From Spirochaetia bacterium (GTDB lineage Bacteria; Spirochaetota; Spirochaetia; Treponematales; Breznakiellaceae), in NCBI GenBank assembly GCA_025997875.1, contig BNVE01000168.1:1-7398 (forward strand): DNA of 7,398 nt. Reading direction: 5' to 3'. The notes under the pieces are model-generated. The model had not been told where the DNA came from. It did no database searches and saw only the letters and a program-made list of their open reading frames with translations. This document shows positions 1-5,197 of this stretch, piece after piece; the stretch's first letter is position 1, and every line of letters starts with the position of its first letter. Position numbers and translations under genes: made by a program.

Positions 1-63
1 GGGATCGTGAATCTCCCCCAAAAAATCGGTCATTTTGGTTATATCGGCTTGCGTTACTTCCAT
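1..63 (-). CDS. 5' end of an unknown gene, cut by the window edge
   Basis: The minus strand has an ATG at 63..61 followed by 21 open codons running off the left edge (peptide begins MEVTQADITKMTDFLGEI). A purine-rich ribosome-binding stretch, GGGAGGGG, lies about 8-12 bases upstream of the ATG, which supports the start. The visible part is soluble and acidic, with no signal peptide; it is too short to assign to a family. It is divergent from the vapBC operon across a 134-bp intergenic region. A weak minus-strand promoter-like pair (TTTAGA, 17 bases, TATTCT) can be drawn there, but I do not rely on it. Confidence 0.5.
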   Translation of the reverse strand, partial: MEVTQADITKMTDFLGEIHDP

Positions 64-145
64 TCTTTCTTCCCCTCCCAGTGAAGAATAGAAGTTTATC
101 ATGGAATTCTAAATGCTTTTGCCCTGGGGATAGCGGATAGGGTTG

Positions 146-174
146 TTGATTGCAGAGCCATAATATTGTATAAT
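146..174 (+). promoter_or_regulatory. Sigma-70-type promoter of the vapBC operon with overlapping palindrome
   Basis: The -35 box TTGATT (146-151) and a perfect -10 box TATAAT (169-174) are separated by 17 bases. The -10 box lies inside an inverted repeat, ATATT-GTAT-AATAT (163-176). A palindrome over the -10 box fits the usual autoregulation of TA operons, in which the antitoxin or the antitoxin-toxin complex covers the promoter; that role is inferred. The ribosome-binding site AGGGGA (188-193) follows, four bases before the ATG at 198. Confidence 0.75.
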
Positions 175-197
175 ATAGAATATGAGTAGGGGAACCA

Positions 198-431
198 ATG
201 GTAGCAGTTAAGGGTTTTTATGATGGAAATACCGTTACCGTGAATCAAACGATACCGGTAAAAGAAAAATGTGAAGTTCTCATTACCTTTTTAAATACCA
301 TGCCAAAAGGGGCGGTATCTAAGGCGGAAAAGGAAAAAAAGCACGCCGCTTTCAACCGGCTTATAGGACTTACGGCGGATAACCCGGTCTCCCTCGAAGA
401 AGCGCGGGAAGAACGGTTGTCCGGGCAATGA
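198..431 (+). CDS. vapB: VapB-type antitoxin
   Basis: A 77-residue protein directly upstream of, and overlapping by four bases (ATGA), a PIN-domain toxin, which is the classic vapBC arrangement. The N-terminal part (residues 3-32) alternates in a beta-strand-like way (KGFYDGNTVTV...CEVLITFL), consistent with a small DNA-binding beta domain of the AbrB/DUF104-like kind. A lysine/glutamate-rich linker follows (41-49), then a C-terminal segment, FNRLIGL...SLEEAREERL (52-74), typical of antitoxin tails that wrap the toxin. The antitoxin is expected to neutralise the downstream RNase and to repress the operon through the palindrome at 163-176. The start is supported by AGGGGA upstream. The exact family of the N-terminal domain is uncertain; the antitoxin role rests mainly on context and the tail motif. 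Confidence 0.8.
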   Translation: MVAVKGFYDGNTVTVNQTIPVKEKCEVLITFLNTMPKGAVSKAEKEKKHAAFNRLIGLTADNPVSLEEAREERLSGQ

Positions 432-844
432 AGATCTATATTGATACGAACATCGTAATTGATGTCCTCGAACAGCGTCAGCCCCATGTGCAGTATTCCG
501 GGGATGTATTCTTAATGGTCATAGATGGACAGATTGACGGTATCATTAGCGCAAGTTCAATTACGGATGTGTACTATATTGTACGAAAAAGCCGAAAAGA
601 TTCCCGGCAAGCCTTAAACGCGGTTATTGATCTATTGGAAACGCTCACGCTTGTGGATACCACAATTCAGGATATTTACACCGCTACTGTTTCTCCCATT
701 GAAGACTTTGAAGATGCCGTGATTAGCGCCACGTCCCAACGGGAAACCGCAGACTATATTATCACCAGAAATACTGATGATTTTGTCAATTCGCCCATAC
801 CGGCAATATCACCGGAAGATTTCTTGATAAAATATGGCAATTGA
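428..844 (+). CDS. vapC: PIN-domain ribonuclease toxin (VapC-type)
   Basis: A 138-residue protein with the PIN-domain signature: MKIYIDTNIVIDVL at the N terminus (D6, T7, N8, D12), a central acidic residue in SSITDVYY (D47), the DFEDAV block (D93, E95, D96) and TRNTDDF (N115, D117, D118). These acidic residues co-ordinate the metal ions used by PIN nucleases to cut RNA, often tRNA or rRNA in VapC toxins. Length is normal for a single-domain VapC and no frameshift or stop interrupts it. It overlaps the antitoxin gene by four bases, implying translational coupling and co-transcription from the promoter at 146-174. Its stop codon lies only 7 bases from the edge of the 245-bp direct repeat, so the following genes are a separate assembly. 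Toxin activity and RNA target are not visible from sequence. Confidence 0.9.
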   Translation: MKIYIDTNIVIDVLEQRQPHVQYSGDVFLMVIDGQIDGIISASSITDVYYIVRKSRKDSRQALNAVIDLLETLTLVDTTIQDIYTATVSPIEDFEDAVISATSQRETADYIITRNTDDFVNSPIPAISPEDFLIKYGN

Positions 845-852
845 ACCGCGCC

Positions 853-918
853 CGGCAGGATATGGATGATGTCGAATCCTATGTCAGAAATCTGCGGCGG
901 GGAAGAAAACTGTGCTAA
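853..918 (+). pseudogene. 3' fragment of a second VapB-like antitoxin (left repeat copy)
   Basis: In frame from 853 to the TAA at 916-918 the sequence encodes RQDMDDVESYVRNLRRGRKL plus a final Cys, identical to the C terminus of the antitoxin-like frame at 1942-2043. The upstream part (the FGMWAD motif and the N terminus) is missing because homology starts at 852, immediately after the vapC stop codon. No start codon or ribosome-binding site serves this piece, so it is a remnant. The DM-DVE-YVRNLR-GR pattern is the tail of short antitoxins that precede PIN toxins; that family link is from memory and not searched. Confidence 0.75.
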
Positions 919-950
919 TTGATTCGGATGTTGGGAAAACCCCAAAATAA
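912..950 (+). pseudogene. Start-only remnant of a PIN toxin gene (left repeat copy)
   Basis: A GTG at 912 overlaps the antitoxin stop region and opens a frame reading VLIDSDV then GKTPK and a stop at 948-950. The first seven codons match the standard N terminus of PIN-domain VapC toxins (first catalytic Asp in a LIDSDV context), and the overlap with the antitoxin end is the arrangement of an intact vapBC pair. After codon seven the homology ends, so about 120 codons of toxin are missing. The same truncation occurs in the right repeat copy, so the deletion probably came before the two copies separated. Identification rests on seven residues plus position. Confidence 0.6.
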
Positions 951-1046
951 TGCCACCGCCGGAATCCTGTGAATAAAGGGCGTTTACTCTGCAAATAGGT
1001 TATCACTCCCTCGGCATCTCCCAAATCACCGCATAGTGTAAAGTAT

Positions 1047-1094
1047 TTATGAAGGGATATTTTCTTTTAAGTACATATCCAGGGGGATTTCGAC
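1047..1094 (-). pseudogene. 3' terminal fragment of a LacI-family regulator gene (left repeat copy)
   Basis: The minus strand encodes VEIPLDMYLKENIPS and a TAA stop, identical in protein to the last 15 residues of the full LacI-family gene at 2172-3188. The three nucleotide differences in this stretch are all third-position and silent (GAT/GAC, AAA/AAG, AAT/AAC). Upstream in the same frame the sequence reads RAPLW and runs toward a GTGCCTGGCAC palindrome and no longer matches the intact gene, so at least 95% of the reading frame is absent. The silent pattern suggests this tail came from a homologous gene that was once under selection, rather than from a very recent copy of the neighbour. Confidence 0.8.
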
Positions 1095-1113
1095 CCACAG
1101 GGGAGCGCGAAAA

Positions 1114-1160
1114 GTGCCTGGCACCACGTCGGTGGCCAGCCACGGGCCGGGGTCTCCCCG
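1114..1160. repeat. Cluster of three short palindromes
   Basis: Three inverted repeats stand in a row: GTGCC-T-GGCAC (1114-1124), GTGGC-CA-GCCAC (1132-1143) and CGGGG-TCT-CCCCG (1148-1160), followed by a run of seven A. They are GC-rich in an otherwise mixed region. The AAAGTGCCTGGCACC core looks like REP-type palindromes associated with REP-associated tyrosine transposases in several bacteria, but no such transposase is in the window and this resemblance is a recollection, not a search. No credible coding frame covers the cluster; short open frames in it lack start signals. Confidence 0.5.
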
Positions 1161-1180
1161 CAAAAAAAGGTGATACGATA

Positions 1181-1215
1181 GCCGGAGCGGGAATATAGCC
1201 CGTTCCGGCTTTTTT
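1181..1215 (+). terminator. Strong rho-independent terminator with no obvious gene upstream
   Basis: GCCGGAGCGGG (1181-1191) pairs with CCCGTTCCGGC (1199-1209): 11 pairs including one G-U, with a 7-base loop. It is followed at once by TTTTTT on the plus strand. Strength and polarity are clear. No intact plus-strand gene ends just upstream (the nearest is the toxin-start remnant ending at 950), so it probably belonged to a gene lost in the rearrangement, or ends a small RNA covering the palindrome cluster. It also shields the downstream TA-like pair from read-through. Confidence 0.85.
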
Positions 1216-1291
1216 GAGCGAGGAGGCGGTATTTCGTAGGGGCTGCGCATTGCGGGACTGCCGGGATTTGTGATATACTGGAGGCATGGAT

Positions 1292-1541
1292 ATGGCATTA
1301 CAGATCATCTGCATACCCTCAGCCTTTAAGCATGACGTTACTGAAGCGGATATTCAATGGGCGTTTAAAACAGCCAAATATGACCGCCTCGTGGTTGGAT
1401 TTGATAACAAACCTGTTGCTGGGTTTTAATACTAAAGGCAATCCGCTGGAAGTAATGTATAACGATTTGGGCGAAAGCAGGGTAAAAGTATTTCATGCGA
1501 TGGCCTGTAGAAAAGAGCTCATTCCATTAATGAACGAATAG
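1292..1541 (+). pseudogene. Small toxin-like gene broken by a single-base frameshift
   Basis: From ATG 1292 the frame reads MALQIICIPSAFKHDVTE and on to VVGFDNK, then would stop at 1427-1429. Skipping one base (the C at 1412) joins it to a frame continuing LLLGFNTKGNPLEVMYNDLG to the TAG at 1539-1541, giving an 82-residue product. The join makes a continuous, sensible fold-like pattern (beta-strand LLLGF, LEVMY, VKVFHAM), so a one-base insertion is the simplest reading. ATG 1292 is preferred to ATG 1286 because GGAGG at 1280-1284 is seven bases from 1292 but only one from 1286. It lies nine bases before an antitoxin-like gene, so it resembles the toxin of a toxin-first pair such as BrnT or other DUF4258-like small proteins. 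That family assignment is tentative. If the frameshift is real, the toxin is dead. Confidence 0.7.
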
Positions 1542-1550
1542 GAGAATCGA

Positions 1551-1781
1551 ATGCAAGACATTACCGATGAAGAAGGGAACGCGCTGGATGAATACTTTAC
1601 CACCCATATACCGGTAACCGATCCGTCCAAAGGCGGCGTTACAACTCGGCAGGGCTTCTCCATGGTCGCCCTTGACCCCCTTTCAGAGGACTACCTAATG
1701 ACTAGGGCAATTGCGACACACAAAACCCCCACAGAAATCATCGGCGAACTGGTGCGGGAAAAGATCGCCGCCACTGCGTAG
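1551..1781 (+). CDS. Antitoxin-like protein with C-terminal ribbon-helix-helix-like segment
   Basis: A 76-residue acidic protein. The N-terminal part (residues 1-30) carries the TDEEGNALDEYFT type of toxin-binding segment. The C-terminal part (about 47-74) reads SEDYLMTRAIATHKTPTEII followed by GELVREKIA, which resembles the helix-turn and helix of small ribbon-helix-helix antitoxins. The start is supported by AGGAG overlapping the preceding stop codon, nine bases upstream of ATG 1551, so it was translated together with the toxin-like frame at 1292-1541. The reading frame is intact although its partner is frameshifted, as expected when toxins decay before antitoxins. No specific family is recognised; the role is inferred from context and shape. 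Confidence 0.65.
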   Translation: MQDITDEEGNALDEYFTTHIPVTDPSKGGVTTRQGFSMVALDPLSEDYLMTRAIATHKTPTEIIGELVREKIAATA

Positions 1782-1879
1782 GGATCGCGGGGCGTGCATC
1801 CGGCAAGCGATGAAACATACCGGGAGGGGCTAACGCCTTCTTTTGCTTCTCTGTATAGTTGTCTTTGGCCGTCCGATGC

Positions 1880-1908
1880 TTGGTTATCCTCTTTTTTTGT
1901 GGTATACT
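1880..1908 (+). promoter_or_regulatory. Predicted promoter upstream of the degenerate antitoxin
   Basis: TTGGTT (1880-1885) and TATACT (1903-1908) are separated by 17 bases, a good sigma-70-like pair. Transcription would begin around 1915 and read into the antitoxin-like frame ending at 2043. This implies that in-frame ATGs at 1843 and 1876 lie upstream of the transcript and are not the real start. Confidence 0.55.
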
Positions 1909-1941
1909 TACCTTATAGCGGATGAGCAGGAGCAAGGGGCG

Positions 1942-2043
1942 GTTTTAAGCGCCGAATCTTTCGGGATGTGGGCAGACCGGCAGGATATGGATGATGTCGA
2001 ATCCTATGTCAGAAATCTGCGGCGGGGAAGAAAACTGTGCTAA
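1942..2043 (+). pseudogene. VapB-like antitoxin lacking a usable start codon (right repeat copy)
   Basis: The frame encodes VLSAESFGMWADRQDMDDVE, then SYVRNLRRGRKLC and TAA, resembling short antitoxins paired with PIN toxins. AGGAG (1927-1931) stands at the right distance for a start near 1939-1942, but the codons there are GCG and GTT. The nearby ATG at 1922 is in a different frame and meets a stop after eight codons (MSRSKGRF). One lost base or a mutated ATG would explain this. The first in-frame ATG after the predicted transcription start is 1966, without a ribosome-binding site. The partner toxin downstream is reduced to seven codons. I treat it as a decayed antitoxin; a non-canonical start cannot be excluded. 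Confidence 0.6.
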
Positions 2044-2221
2044 TTGATTCGGATGTTGGGGAAAACCCAAAATAATGCCACCGCCGGAACCCTGTGAATA
2101 AAGGGAGTTTACTCTGCAAATAGGTTCTCACTCCCCCAGCATCTCCCAAATCACCGCATAGTGTAAAGTATTTATGAAGGGATGTTTTCCTTTAAGTACA
2201 TGTCCAGGGGGATTTCGACCC
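1977..2221. repeat. 245-bp direct repeat, right copy
   Basis: This is the partner of 852-1096, without indels. Here both flanks continue as longer genes: the antitoxin frame extends left of 1977 and the LacI-family gene extends right of 2221. This copy is therefore the more complete one, and the left copy looks like a fragment cut out of an equivalent locus. The shared block holds the antitoxin tail, the seven-codon toxin start, about 95 bases of noncoding DNA and the LacI-family 3' end. Confidence 0.95.
2037..2075 (+). pseudogene. Start-only remnant of a PIN toxin gene (right repeat copy)
   Basis: GTG at 2037 overlaps the antitoxin stop and reads VLIDSDV, then GENPK and TAA at 2073-2075. 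It matches the remnant at 912-950 except for two substitutions just after the conserved part. The LIDSDV start with the first PIN Asp and the overlap with the antitoxin end indicate a deleted vapC. Everything beyond codon seven is absent, and the next gene on the opposite strand ends about 100 bases later. Confidence 0.6.
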
Positions 2222-3188
2222 GCGGCGGTATCTGCTGTTCCAGCACGATGCGGCGGTACAGGTTCAGCAGGGCTTCCCGGCCCTGGTATTCGGGGCGCTG
2301 GGAGATGATGGCGTCGATCCGGCCCTCCTGCAGGCCCAGGCGGTTATTGGGGATAAGATCGTAGCCGATAAGGAGAAAATCCCCCGGTTCTTTTACGGCT
2401 GCGGCGACCCGGTGTGCCATACAGTTGGTGACAAAGATACCGGTAAGCTCCGGACTGTCCCGGAGAAAGCGCCGGATCTCCTCCACCGAAATCTCAGTTC
2501 CCTTGTAACCGGAATATTCCTGCACCAGCACGGGGAATTGGTGCTCCCCGGCGTAGCGTAAGAAACCTTCCCGCCGCCGGATAATATGATAATCCTCTCC
2601 GTGGGCATCCAGGATCGCTGCAGGCTTGGTAATCTTCCCCGCAAAGAGGTGCATCAGCCTGCCCGCCAGATAGCCGCCCCGGAAGGAATCCTGGCCGATA
2701 GCGCAAACAGGCTCCATACCGGGCAGGTCCGCATCAAAAAAGATACAGGGTATATCCGCCCGCCGGATTTTTTCGATAAAAGGCCTGGTCCGATCCGGCA
2801 TGATGGGGGGGAAGATGAGCCCGTCGGGCTTCATTTCCAACACCTCATCTGCCGATGCCTGGAATTCATCCTGGCTGTAACGGTCAAACTCGATAAGCTC
2901 TGTTTTTACCCCCAGGGGGGCAATCTCGGCGGCGGCCTGTTGTATTCCCTGTAAGGCCATCCCCCAGTAGCCCGCATCCTGGTCCCGCCGGGGAAGCAGG
3001 GCGCAAAAGTGATAGGCCCGGTTACGTTTAAGCCGCCGGGCTATGGGGTTGGGGGTAAACTGGTACTTTTCAATTATTTCTTCCACCCTGGCCCTGGTTT
3101 CAGGGGATACCCGCCCCCGTTTGTAAAGCACCCGGTCAACGGTCCCGATTGAGACCTCCGCAAGTTCAGCGATTTCCCTGACAGTCAT
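2172..3188 (-). CDS. LacI/GalR-family transcriptional regulator
   Basis: A 338-residue, full-length LacI-family protein. The N-terminal helix-turn-helix is at residues 1-25 (TVREIAELAEVSIGTVDRVL), followed by RVSPETRARV and the hinge region NPIARRLKRN (47-56). The remainder is a periplasmic-binding-protein-like effector domain: GQDSFRGGYLAGRLM (165-179), GYDLIPNN (275-282) and the QRPEYQG block (297-303), the last typical of sugar-binding members with a ribose/xylose-type domain. It should bind an operator as a dimer and respond to a sugar or related ligand. The start ATG 3188 has GGGAG just upstream, and a near-consensus promoter lies at 3234-3262. No sugar transport or catabolic gene is next to it, so its target may be elsewhere; it is divergent from the AAA ATPase. 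The ligand cannot be named. Confidence 0.93.
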   Translation of the reverse strand: MTVREIAELAEVSIGTVDRVLYKRGRVSPETRARVEEIIEKYQFTPNPIARRLKRNRAYHFCALLPRRDQDAGYWGMALQGIQQAAAEIAPLGVKTELIEFDRYSQDEFQASADEVLEMKPDGLIFPPIMPDRTRPFIEKIRRADIPCIFFDADLPGMEPVCAIGQDSFRGGYLAGRLMHLFAGKITKPAAILDAHGEDYHIIRRREGFLRYAGEHQFPVLVQEYSGYKGTEISVEEIRRFLRDSPELTGIFVTNCMAHRVAAAVKEPGDFLLIGYDLIPNNRLGLQEGRIDAIISQRPEYQGREALLNLYRRIVLEQQIPPRVEIPLDMYLKENIPS

Positions 3189-3233
3189 GGCGCTCCCTTT
3201 ATTTTTTGGGCCCTTTTGCGTGTACGATAACTC

Positions 3234-3262
3234 ATTTTATAGTGGAAAAATACCGCTGTCAA
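3234..3262 (-). promoter_or_regulatory. Promoter of the LacI-family regulator
   Basis: On the minus strand a perfect TTGACA (-35, 3262..3257) is followed after 17 bases by TAAAAT (-10, 3239..3234), about 45 bases upstream of the ATG. GGGCCC (3209-3214) lies between the promoter and the start, but I see no convincing LacI-type operator palindrome. Confidence 0.8.
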
Positions 3263-3326
3263 ATGATATCGGCGCCAATTGCGTTTCCCCGGGGATCCAC
3301 CGCCGTTTTTTGGGCCTTAGATAAAT

Positions 3327-3395
3327 TTGCTTTTTGTCACATTTTTTATTTGCTTTTTGTCACATTTTTTGCTTGCTTTTTGTCATATTGTAAAG
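3327..3395 (+). repeat. Three tandem 23-bp AT-rich repeats in the divergent promoter region
   Basis: Units begin at 3327, 3350 and 3373. Each opens with TTGCTTTTTGTCA; the first two are identical for 21 bases (followed by AT and GC), and the third diverges after TTGTCA. A 23-bp period is about two helical turns, so the units face nearly the same side of the DNA. The third unit supplies the -35 region of the ATPase promoter, which suggests binding sites for a regulator or a nucleoid protein. That function is inferred. Confidence 0.85.
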
Positions 3396-3401
3396 TATCA
3401 T
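3373..3401 (+). promoter_or_regulatory. Predicted promoter of the AAA ATPase gene
   Basis: TTGCTT (3373-3378) and TATCAT (3396-3401) are 17 bases apart. The -35 box is the opening of the third 23-bp repeat, and the other two units lie immediately upstream where an activator would bind. The ATPase start at 3437 follows with the ribosome-binding site AGGGG (3425-3429). Confidence 0.5.
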
Positions 3402-3436
3402 TTAAGGAAAGCTCATGACAATCCAGGGGTTCAGAT

Positions 3437-4714
3437 ATGTCTTTGACAAAGACCGGATATAAAAAAAGGGTAATCGACGACAAAATCAAGGGGCTGGTAA
3501 AAACATTTGGAGCGGTGTCCATAGTCGGCCCCAAATGGTGCGGTAAAACCTGGACCGCCCTCCGTCATGCGAACAGCGTTACCTATCTTATGGACCCTGC
3601 GGACAATTACAGTAACCGGACAAGGGCGCTTTTAAACCCGACGCTTATCCTCCAGGGAAAACAGCCCCAATTAATTGATGAATGGCAGGAGGTTCCCGCA
3701 ATCTGGGACGCCGTCCGTTTTGCGGTAGATCAAACCCCCGAGGCCGGGCAATTTCTGCTCACCGGTTCCGCCACTCCCCCCAAAACAGCTCCGCTGCACA
3801 GCGGCGCCGGCCGCTTTGCCCGTATCAAAATGATGCCCATGACACTTTTTGAATCCGGGGATTCCACCGGAAAGGTTTCTCTGGAAGCCCTTTTCAATGA
3901 CGAAAAATTTGCCCCCTCAAATGCGGATATATCCCTGGAAGATTTGATATTCCTTACGGCCCGGGGCGGCTGGCCCGTCAATATTGGGAACTATTCCAAA
4001 GAATCCCTGCAAATACCCTTTCAATATATAGATTCAGTCATTGCCAACGAATCTTTTGCCAGCGATAATCCCCGGAGAAATCCTGCAAAGCTGAAACTTT
4101 TATTGAGATCCCTGGCCAGAAATAATACCACCATAATGAAGGACAGTACGATTTATGCTGATATGACTAATGATAAAGAAGAAAGCATTTCCCGGCAAAA
4201 CATCGCCGTTTATCTTGACGACTTGATGAAGATTTTTTTGATAGAGGAAATACCCGGATGGGCGCCGCTGTTAAGATCAAAAACCCGGATCAGAATGTCT
4301 CCCAAAAAAATTTTTGTTGATCCTTCGCTTGCAATTGCCGCCCTGGGGGCAACGCCACAAAAACTGCTAAAAGATTTAAACACCTTCGGCCTTATGTTTG
4401 AAGGGCTCTGTCTGCGGGATCTCTCGGTTTATGCGGAAGTATTGAACGGCAGCCTGTACCATTACCGGGATAATGCGGGACTTGAGGTTGACGCCATCAT
4501 AGAAATTCCGGGAACCGACTATGGGGCCTTTGAAATAAAACTTGGCGCACACCGGGTTGAAGAGGGGGCAAAAACCCTTACGCGGTTCAGAAAGAAAATG
4601 ACAGAAGCCGGAGCGGAAGCCCCCAAATTTCTTGCGGTAATCACCGGCGGCGGAACCGCCTATATCAGGGAAGACGGTATCGCTGTGATACCCATAAACA
4701 GTCTGCGGCCTTAA
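3437..4714 (+). CDS. AAA-type ATPase with DUF4143 domain
   Basis: A 425-residue protein of the common bacterial AAA_14 plus DUF4143 architecture. Residues 20-140 form the ATPase core: Walker A GPKWCGKT (31-38), Walker B LIDE (79-82) and a sensor-like LLTGSA (107-112). The C-terminal DUF4143 part contains FEGLCLRDL (321-329) and a PD-(D/E)xK-like arrangement, LEVDAIIE (349-356; D352) then FEIKLG (365-370; E366, K368), that recalls restriction-type nuclease cores. No transmembrane or signal segment is visible, so it is cytoplasmic. The family is abundant in genomes rich in TA genes and mobile DNA, but its function is poorly established. Length is close to the family norm and the frame is intact. 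ATG 3437 is chosen for AGGGG seven bases upstream; ATG 3415 opens only a short frame. It is transcribed alone, divergent from the LacI-family gene. Confidence 0.9.
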   Translation: MSLTKTGYKKRVIDDKIKGLVKTFGAVSIVGPKWCGKTWTALRHANSVTYLMDPADNYSNRTRALLNPTLILQGKQPQLIDEWQEVPAIWDAVRFAVDQTPEAGQFLLTGSATPPKTAPLHSGAGRFARIKMMPMTLFESGDSTGKVSLEALFNDEKFAPSNADISLEDLIFLTARGGWPVNIGNYSKESLQIPFQYIDSVIANESFASDNPRRNPAKLKLLLRSLARNNTTIMKDSTIYADMTNDKEESISRQNIAVYLDDLMKIFLIEEIPGWAPLLRSKTRIRMSPKKIFVDPSLAIAALGATPQKLLKDLNTFGLMFEGLCLRDLSVYAEVLNGSLYHYRDNAGLEVDAIIEIPGTDYGAFEIKLGAHRVEEGAKTLTRFRKKMTEAGAEAPKFLAVITGGGTAYIREDGIAVIPINSLRP

Positions 4715-4754
4715 AGTTTCGCCGGGCGGAAGAATTCGCTTGTGTCCCCAGCTT

Positions 4755-5197
4755 CTATCCCTTGCGAGAGAGAGCCTGGCGCCTTTTCCTTCCTACTTCC
4801 GGCTTGCTTTCTTCCGGTATCTTTGACAGGCAAAAATCGTATATAATTTTTGCCTTTTCCAGTGCAGTTTTTGTAGCGGTCTCATCAGTTTCAAGTTCGT
4901 TGGGATAGCGTGTTGCATTACTATATATATTCAAATTTGCGCAAGGATCCATAATTGCGCTAAAATCTTATCGTTTTCAAGGCAAGATTGACATAATATG
5001 AGCAGATTGTGTATTTTAGGCGGTTCAATTCCTGTAAATTGCAAATATCCTTTTAAGGCTGTTTCTGCACATTGTTGACTTAGGTAGCAAGCTATATCAA
5101 TTTGTCTGGGATGCATATCGTTAAATAAATGCTGTGCGGATAGCAGATTGTTATTAGCATGAACAAACCACTCGGTTATCAATTCATTGACATTCAT
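4755..5197 (-). pseudogene. HEPN-domain gene broken by a single-base frameshift
   Basis: From ATG 5197 the frame reads MNVNELITEWFVHANNNLLS, later YLSQQCAETALKGYL, TGIEPPKIHNL and CQSCLENDKILAQL, a clear HEPN four-helix pattern. It then derails and stops at 4931. The frame starting at 4952 continues with MDPCANLNIYSNATRYPNE and ALEKAKIIYDF, the expected C-terminal HEPN helices. One missing base near 4951-4957 accounts for the break; rejoined, the product is about 147 residues. HEPN proteins of this type are the toxin-like RNase partners of minimal nucleotidyltransferases (MNT). ATG 5197 is preferred because GAGGGGG lies about 9 bases upstream and the MNT remnant ends across it (14-base overlap). 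The C-terminal tail after KIPEES is basic and may be extra. Confidence 0.85.

Larger units (their letters stand above)
852..1096. repeat. 245-bp direct repeat, left copy
   Basis: This segment matches 1977-2221 at a constant offset of 1125 with no insertion or deletion. By eye I count ten substitutions, about 96% identity. The first 80 bases or so are identical; the differences fall in the noncoding middle (seven) and in the LacI-family 3' end (three, all silent). Identity stops abruptly at both ends, just after the vapC stop codon on the left and after the first 15 codons of the LacI-family tail on the right. The copy carries remnants of three genes: antitoxin 3' end, toxin 5' end and LacI-family 3' end. 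Confidence 0.95.

Noticed and set aside
1003..1314. Long minus-strand open frames over the palindrome cluster
   Set aside because: They lack ribosome-binding sites, run through hairpins and the terminator, and have no recognisable protein pattern except the 15-residue LacI-family tail.
1409..1415. Programmed frameshift in the toxin-like gene
   Set aside because: The AAACCTG context is not a known slippery site and no downstream pseudoknot or rare-codon signal is evident; a mutation is simpler.
2058..2075. Terminator-like GGGGAAAACCC inverted repeat after the toxin remnant
   Set aside because: The stem is short and no T-run follows on either strand.
2586..2954. Plus-strand 122-codon open frame inside the regulator
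   Set aside because: It is antisense to the well-supported LacI-family gene, with no independent evidence.
852..3101. Simple tandem duplication of an 1125-bp unit
   Set aside because: Only the first 245 bases of the two would-be units match; 1097-1976 is unrelated to 2222-3101.
3327..3395. Possible CRISPR array from regularly spaced repeats
   Set aside because: The 23-bp units are directly contiguous, low-complexity and have no spacers; there are no cas genes nearby.
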